Source of the DNA: Sarcophilus harrisii
Lineage: Eukaryota; Chordata; Mammalia; Dasyuromorphia; Dasyuridae
DNA: 64,000 bases
NCBI RefSeq assembly: GCF_902635505.1
Contig: NC_045432.1
Span: forward strand, 6,755,275-6,819,274
Direction: 5' to 3'
The notes beneath the pieces were generated by a model. That model worked only from the letters and a program-made list of their open reading frames with translations. It was not told the origin of the DNA and did no database searches. Below, in pieces: positions 63,001 through 64,000 of this stretch (the stretch's first letter is position 1; each line of letters starts with the position of its first letter). The translations under genes were made by a program, and so were the position numbers.

Positions 63001-63808
63001 CTGGACATGAGCAGTAAAGAGCAGGGATGGGGGAAGGGGGTGGAATATGATCTCTCCATTTGCTCACAAGGTATATTTAGAATGTAGTGCTTGGATGCAG
63101 CCAGTTGTCTAATCCTTGTCGGGAGAGCTGCTTTAGGGCCATTAATTCATAAACATGGAAAAATATGGACACCAACATCAATACCTCAGGACCTTAAATT
63201 CGTTCCCAGCATGCTTTGAGAAGCTCCCAGACTCCTTATTATGTAGTAGACTTTTGCAATCATGGAGTGATTTCTATATTGCTTAGTTATAGGACCGCAG
63301 TCAGGTCATGTCAGCTTTGTTCGCCTCAGTTTCCTCACCTGTAAAATGGGGGTAATAACAGCAGCTACCTCCCAGGGTTGTTGTGAAGCTCAAGTGACAT
63401 CATCCATTTAGGACTATAAAATTGTTAGCTTGCAAAATAAACCCTTACTACAGAAACGCAGAAAGTCTTTGGCTTTTCAACTAGTAACAAACGGCTGTTC
63501 GTGGCCCTGTTTTTAAAGGGTTGGAAATCATGTCTGCCAGGCGAGGCTAATTGCTGTACCTACCCCCCACTAGCCGAGAAGTTGAGGCTCCCCCAGCCAG
63601 AGCAGAGAACCGAGTCCAGCTCCACTGCCTTCAGACAAGCCCTGCTAGGTCTGCTTCAATTCTTGTCTGCTTTCAGGTCTGGACTTAGATAGTGGTGCCA
63701 CCCCACCAGCATCAACTGCTCCAGAACACAAGGAGGCTGCCCTCAGTCAGCACAGCGGCTCCATCCTCGGGAGCGACTTGGACACCTCCCTCGCCAACCT
63801 TATGGGAA
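28364..63808 (+). CDS. CALM/AP180-family clathrin assembly adaptor, third paralogue (PICALM-like), 3' end outside the window
   Basis: ANTH proteins bind PI(4,5)P2 at the plasma membrane, recruit R-SNAREs and help assemble clathrin coats. Fifteen exons join in phase to 552 codons. The N-terminal ANTH domain (about residues 1-289) aligns without gaps to [23 protein letters not shown]..., [35 protein letters not shown]. In PICALM numbering the lipid-binding K28, K38, K40 and H41 are kept (K39 is Q), as are the SNARE-binding L219 and M244. Distributed substitutions argue against PICALM itself, which is nearly invariant in mammals. The C-terminal half keeps [17 protein letters not shown] and [14 protein letters not shown], equivalents of PICALM/AP180 segments, but lacks the DPF/NPF-bearing stretch. 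The last visible exon needs at least one more. Alternatives are a fast-evolving lineage copy of PICALM or SNAP91, but intron-exon structure and mixed similarity favour a third ancient paralogue. Confidence 0.9.
28494..30349 (+). other. CALM-like intron 1
   Basis: First 450 nt are still CpG island. The rest is GC-rich unique-looking sequence with C- and G-runs. No repeat family or further exon was recognised. Confidence 0.6.
30350..30492 (+). CDS. CALM-like exon 2
   Basis: Encodes (Y)[39 protein letters not shown] and HLMMYGNE. Phase 1 in, phase 0 out. Acceptor TGAATTTAG, donor GAG|GTAAGA. Confidence 0.96.
31116..31191 (+). CDS. CALM-like exon 3
   Basis: Encodes [20 protein letters not shown] then KSVIQ(G), the same length as PICALM (KSGLQG). 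Acceptor CCCCCCAG, donor CAGG|GTAAGA. Confidence 0.96.
31192..32733 (+). other. CALM-like intron 3
   Basis: Contains an AT-rich stretch (31900-32060) and, at about 32060-32200, an antisense L1 3' end (TTTTTATTTACAAGATCTAT, GCATGGGTCATTTTTCACCA, CTTGCAAAACCTTCTGTTCC). The rest is unassigned. Confidence 0.6.
32060..32200 (-). mobile_element. L1 LINE 3' end, minus orientation
   Basis: Reverse complement of the same 3' end found sense at 47096-47325 (GATCAATGCTGAAAAATGAC, CCATGCGT). A C/T-rich stretch corresponds to the purine-rich 3' UTR. Confidence 0.7.
32734..32836 (+). CDS. CALM-like exon 4
   Basis: Encodes (G)[19 protein letters not shown] then [14 protein letters not shown](G). Phase 1 in, phase 2 out. 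Acceptor ATTTTTAG. The donor GG|GTTAGT departs from consensus at +3 and precedes the 12.3-kb satellite-bearing intron. Confidence 0.95.
35880..37060. repeat. Degraded-looking block of the array (possible assembly error)
   Basis: Within the array, units here carry many single-base losses in homopolymers and short gaps (for example TGTGGATGGCC for TGTGGGATGGCC, and CTTTAGGTTAGG for CTTTAGGCTTAGG), unlike the near-identical units at 33.1-35.8 and 41-44 kb. Similar blocks occur at about 37500-38720, 39540-39920 and 40290-40520. Confidence 0.75.
42085..42147 (+). other. Cryptic-exon-like array unit 1 (63 nt)
   Basis: Preceded by TGTATTCCCTTTAG and followed by GTGAGG. It is stop-free in the frame set by exon 4 (phase 2 in and out) and would add 21 residues ([11 protein letters not shown]...DPG). 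No expression evidence. Confidence 0.4.
42198..42260 (+). other. Cryptic-exon-like array unit 2 (63 nt)
   Basis: Same acceptor, same CTGG|GTGAGG donor and same phase as unit 1, 113 bp downstream; nearly identical sequence. Confidence 0.4.
42884..42946 (+). other. Cryptic-exon-like array unit 3 (63 nt)
   Basis: A third copy of the acceptor-63 nt-GTGAGG arrangement, again symmetric and stop-free in the host frame. Confidence 0.4.
44230..44770. repeat. Diverged edge units of the intron-4 array
   Basis: About five units of similar length but low identity: TTTGTGCCCTAGTGGTTCTA, CAGCATGACATGCAGGGGCT, TTTGTGTTCCCTGGTGGTTC, CAGTCATGGCATGAAGGGAC. GCTCTGCTAAAAGTC occurs both here (44450) and at the left edge (about 33046), showing common ancestry of both edges. 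Confidence 0.75.
45112..45205 (+). CDS. CALM-like exon 5
   Basis: Encodes (G)[19 protein letters not shown] then [12 protein letters not shown]. Phase 2 in, phase 0 out. Acceptor TCTTTCCAG, donor GAT|GTGAGA. It lies 0.35 kb after the last diverged array unit. Confidence 0.96.
45215..46130 (-). mobile_element. Probable L1-derived stretch, minus orientation
   Basis: TTTTTAAAGAAAAAGAAGAA, GAGCAAAATGTGCCCAGTCC and CTACCACAAAAGGGCTGCTC resemble antisense L1 3' sequence of an older subfamily. Fills most of intron 5; no open frame survives. Confidence 0.5.
46338..46449 (+). CDS. CALM-like exon 6
   Basis: Encodes [20 protein letters not shown] then [17 protein letters not shown](E), with Leu219 of the SNARE-binding surface in [13 protein letters not shown] is closer to AP180 ([10 protein letters not shown]), the rest closer to PICALM. 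Phase 0 in, phase 1 out; donor CTTG|GTATGT. Confidence 0.96.
47096..47325 (+). mobile_element. Truncated L1 3' end with target-site duplication
   Basis: Sense 3' UTR (GGAGGGGAGGAGGGGAAGGA, AAGATCAATGCTGAAAAATG, CAATAAAAAGCTATAATAAA) plus a long A-rich tail, flanked by a perfect 14-bp duplication AAATCCATTTGCTT (47082-47095 and 47326-47339). A fairly recent, strongly 5'-truncated insertion in intron 6. Confidence 0.9.
47563..47669 (+). CDS. CALM-like exon 7
   Basis: Encodes (E)[19 protein letters not shown] then [16 protein letters not shown]; Met244 of the SNARE site is in FLARM. Phase 1 in, phase 0 out. Acceptor TTATTTTAG, donor GAG|GTAACA. Confidence 0.96.
48038..48061. repeat. Poly-A run in intron 7
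   Basis: About 23 consecutive A residues, possibly the tail of a decayed retroelement. Confidence 0.85.
48420..48960 (+). repeat. Old mammalian interspersed repeat fragments
   Basis: GAGTTAAGGGCTGTGCTAGA, GAGCTCACAGTCTACCCAGT and AGCAGAGGAGTGACAACCCT match parts of the same family as 16990-17965 and 61975-62640. Confidence 0.5.
49063..49104 (+). CDS. CALM-like exon 8 ([14 protein letters not shown])
   Basis: Fourteen codons, phase 0 on both sides. PICALM reads QVGIDRGDIPDLSQ. Strong T-rich acceptor; donor CAG|GTCAGT. Confidence 0.96.
49378..49429. repeat. (GC)n-(GT)n compound microsatellite
   Basis: About eight GC units run straight into about 18 GT units, an alternating purine-pyrimidine tract of 52 bp with Z-DNA potential, 270 nt after exon 8. 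Confidence 0.95.
49753..49795. repeat. (AC)n microsatellite
   Basis: About 21 AC units. Confidence 0.95.
49800..50660 (-). mobile_element. L1 LINE 3' ends, minus orientation (two fragments)
   Basis: Antisense of the L1 3' region: GGCTTGTTCAGCCATTCCCC, AACTGATGGGCATCCGCTCA, AAAGAGCTGCTACAAACACT, TCTAGAATGGTTGG. A second 3' end follows at about 50460 (TTCCAAATTTTTCTTCCTTC, AAACAATCTGATACAGGCC). Confidence 0.75.
51231..51316 (+). CDS. CALM-like exon 9, end of the ANTH domain
   Basis: Encodes [20 protein letters not shown] then TKELLAAY(R). Phase 0 in, phase 2 out. Acceptor TCTCCCTTAG, donor CAG|GTAAGT. Confidence 0.96.
51713..51840. repeat. (CT)n microsatellite and C/T-rich tract
   Basis: A clean (CT)n run at 51713-51742, then TTTCACACACACACA and another imperfect C/T stretch to 51840. 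Confidence 0.9.
52353..52476 (+). CDS. CALM-like exon 10
   Basis: Encodes (R)[19 protein letters not shown] then [20 protein letters not shown] and LK, matching PICALM RATTLSNAVSSLAST. AP180 has no such segment, which ties the gene to PICALM. Phase 2 in, phase 0 out; donor AAG|GTAGGC. Confidence 0.93.
53185..53480 (-). mobile_element. L1 LINE 3' end, minus orientation
   Basis: TTGCAAAACCTTGTATTCCA, CCCCTAGGCAGCGAGCAATC, GTGCTGCACAAGAAAATCAG: antisense 3' UTR of the local L1 family. Confidence 0.7.
54095..54228 (+). CDS. CALM-like exon 11
   Basis: Encodes [20 protein letters not shown] then [20 protein letters not shown] and PPST. It aligns loosely to PICALM EQRLKELAKKPHTS...IDIFSTP; ADTF replaces IDIF. 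Phase 0 in, phase 2 out; acceptor TCTTTTAG, donor CAG|GTGAGA. Confidence 0.85.
55038..56992. mobile_element. hAT-like non-autonomous DNA transposon, about 1.95 kb
   Basis: Left end CAGGGGTCAGCAAACCTAC and right end TTGCTGACCCC form an 11-bp perfect inverted repeat (GGGGTCAGCAA). Subterminal sequences (CCCTTTTACAGACCAGCC; GTGTGGCCCTGATTTGGCCT) look like known hAT ends. No transposase frame; the interior includes other repeats. No matching 8-bp target duplication was seen, so it is old, or the two ends may belong to separate copies. Confidence 0.55.
56640..56720 (-). mobile_element. L1 LINE 3' end fragment, minus orientation
   Basis: TTTCAACATTCACCTTTGCA and AAACCTTGTGTTCCACATTT, the usual antisense 3' end, nested in the hAT-like region. 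Confidence 0.65.
57059..57098. repeat. (ATA)n microsatellite
   Basis: About 13 AAT units. Confidence 0.95.
57690..57799 (+). CDS. CALM-like exon 12
   Basis: Encodes (S)[19 protein letters not shown] then [27 protein letters not shown] parallels PICALM NDLLDLQQPTF, a clathrin-binding-type stretch. Phase 2 in, phase 1 out. Acceptor CCCACCCCAG, donor AATG|GTGAGT. Confidence 0.88.
58378..58485 (+). CDS. CALM-like exon 13
   Basis: Encodes (E)[19 protein letters not shown] then [16 protein letters not shown](G). [10 protein letters not shown] matches PICALM DFESVFGNKS. The joint with exon 12 omits about 50 PICALM residues carrying DPF and NPF. Acceptor ACTTCTCAG, donor GATG|GTAAGA. Confidence 0.9.
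59240..59790 (+). mobile_element. L1 LINE 3' UTR, plus orientation, with a SINE-tail insertion
   Basis: CTCTTTGACCCAGCAGTACT, CAAAGAGATCAAAGAGGAAA, GATGCCCATCAACTGGGGAA and AAGTGAGCAGAACCAAGAGA follow the marsupial L1 3' order. It is interrupted at about 59437-59515 by a MIR/L2-like tail ending AATAAATGTTTATTTACTGA. A C/T-rich stretch follows at 59795-59855. Confidence 0.75.
60069..60224 (+). CDS. CALM-like exon 14 (divergent)
   Basis: Encodes (G)[39 protein letters not shown] and [12 protein letters not shown]. Phase 1 on both sides, so it is skippable in frame. Only the opening resembles PICALM GGFDEL. The acceptor (TCTCGGGATAG) is pyrimidine-poor; donor TCAG|GTACGG. Supported mainly by phase and open length; it could be alternative or spurious. 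Confidence 0.6.
60565..60690 (+). repeat. Old mammalian interspersed repeat, 5' part
   Basis: ACACCTGCTTCGTGCCAGGC, GGGATAGAAAAGACAAAAAG, CCTGCCCTCAAGGAGCTTCC: the same start as near 16990. Confidence 0.55.
61450..61695. mobile_element. Non-autonomous DNA-transposon-like repeat, complete copy
   Basis: Runs from TCTTAAACTTCTTTTGCTTA to CCCCTAGTTTAAGAAGCT; the ends are imperfect inverted repeats (CTTAAACTTC / AGTTTAAGAAG). Interior has CCCAGGTATATGGGTATATA. The same family is at 2470-2815 and, truncated, near 10618. Superfamily unassigned. Confidence 0.6.
61975..62640 (+). repeat. Old mammalian interspersed repeat
   Basis: GGAGAGAAAGTGTTTCCAGC, ATTGTGAAGGGCTTAGACGC, AGGGAGCCACAGATGCTTCC and GGAGTGACCTGGTGACAGAC follow the order of the family at 16990-17965 and 48830-48960. 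No coding capacity. Confidence 0.55.
62757..62877. repeat. 34-bp minisatellite, about 3.5 copies
   Basis: CCAGCCAGGGGGTATCCTGA starts at 62757, 62791 and 62825, with a diverged fourth start at 62859. Confidence 0.93.
63290..63420 (+). mobile_element. MIR SINE
   Basis: TTCGCCTCAGTTTCCTCACC, TGTAAAATGGGGGTAATAAC, CTCCCAGGGTTGTTGTGAAG: a good MIR core and 3' half. Confidence 0.8.
63677..63808 (+). CDS. CALM-like exon 15
   Basis: Encodes (G)[39 protein letters not shown] and NLMG. The end matches SNAP91 LGSDLDSSLASLVG and PICALM SDDLDSSLANLVG. Phase 1 in, phase 1 out. Acceptor GCTTTCAG, donor GAA|GTAAGT. The remaining C-terminus lies right of the window. Confidence 0.92.
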
Positions 63809-63839
63809 GTAAGTGCTCAGTTCACCATTTAAATTTAAA

Positions 63840-64000
63840 CATTTTTATAACACCTATGAGGCGTCAGGCACTATCTTAAGCACTTGTCAATCTCATTTGG
63901 TCCTCGCAACAACCCTGGGAAGGAGGTGTTGTTATGATCTTCCTTTTATAGATGAGGAAACTGAGTTAGACAGAGGTGAAGTGACTTGGCCAGGATCACA
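63840..64000 (-). mobile_element. MIR SINE, minus orientation
   Basis: CCTATGAGGCGTCAGGCACT, ATAGATGAGGAAACTGAGTT and GAAGTGACTTGGCCAGGATC: reverse-complement MIR, cut by the window edge. Confidence 0.75.

Noticed and set aside
1-64000. Endogenous retrovirus, LTR or Polinton remnants
   Set aside because: No paired LTRs, primer-binding site, or recognisable gag/pol/env text was seen; the repeats recognised are LINE, SINE and DNA-transposon types.
1-64000. tRNA, rRNA or other structural RNA genes
   Set aside because: Only SINE-embedded tRNA-like sequence was seen, with no intact cloverleaf candidate.

Overview
The window is vertebrate nuclear DNA, most likely from a marsupial. The evidence is CORE-SINE/MAR1-like SINEs, many 3' ends of a marsupial-type L1 LINE, old MIR copies, CpG-island promoters and long introns with GT-AG exons. 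Family names of repeats come from memory of their sequence and were not checked against a library. The low-complexity open frames (AT-rich, GA-rich, CpG-island and satellite-borne) are not genes.

Two protein-coding genes lie head to tail on the + strand. (1) 1918-24147: BRCC3, the K63-specific JAMM/MPN+ deubiquitinase BRCC36. Seven coding exons are visible; the first lies left of the window. Its first visible intron (2038-12073) is a textbook U12-type AT-AC intron. A poly(A) signal lies 19 nt after the stop. (2) 28364 to beyond the right edge: a CALM/AP180-family gene (ANTH-domain clathrin assembly adaptor). A CpG island covers its first exon and 15 in-phase exons give 552 complete codons. 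It is clearly neither PICALM nor SNAP91: the ANTH core is well conserved, with nearly all the phosphoinositide and SNARE-binding residues kept, but the C-terminal half has diverged and the segment carrying the DPF and NPF motifs of PICALM was not found. I read it as a third, little-described paralogue.

The most striking structure is in intron 4 of the CALM-like gene (32837-45111). An array of about 95 tandem copies of a 114-115 bp unit fills roughly 33.1-44.2 kb, with strongly diverged copies on both edges. Each unit has a splice-acceptor-like pyrimidine tract plus TTTAG. In three units a GTGAGG donor lies exactly 63 nt downstream, so those units form stop-free cryptic exons in phase with exons 4 and 5. 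Parts of the array look badly polished in the assembly (many single-base gaps), so the real copy number is uncertain.

The rest is introns and a 4 kb intergenic stretch holding L1 3' ends, SINEs, hAT-like DNA transposons (one nested with a perfect 8-bp target duplication), microsatellites and purine-rich tracts. I saw no tRNA, rRNA, CRISPR array, LTR element or retroviral remnant. BRCC36 (ubiquitin editing in the BRCA1-A and BRISC complexes) and the CALM-like adaptor (clathrin coats) share no known pathway; their adjacency is of interest for synteny only.
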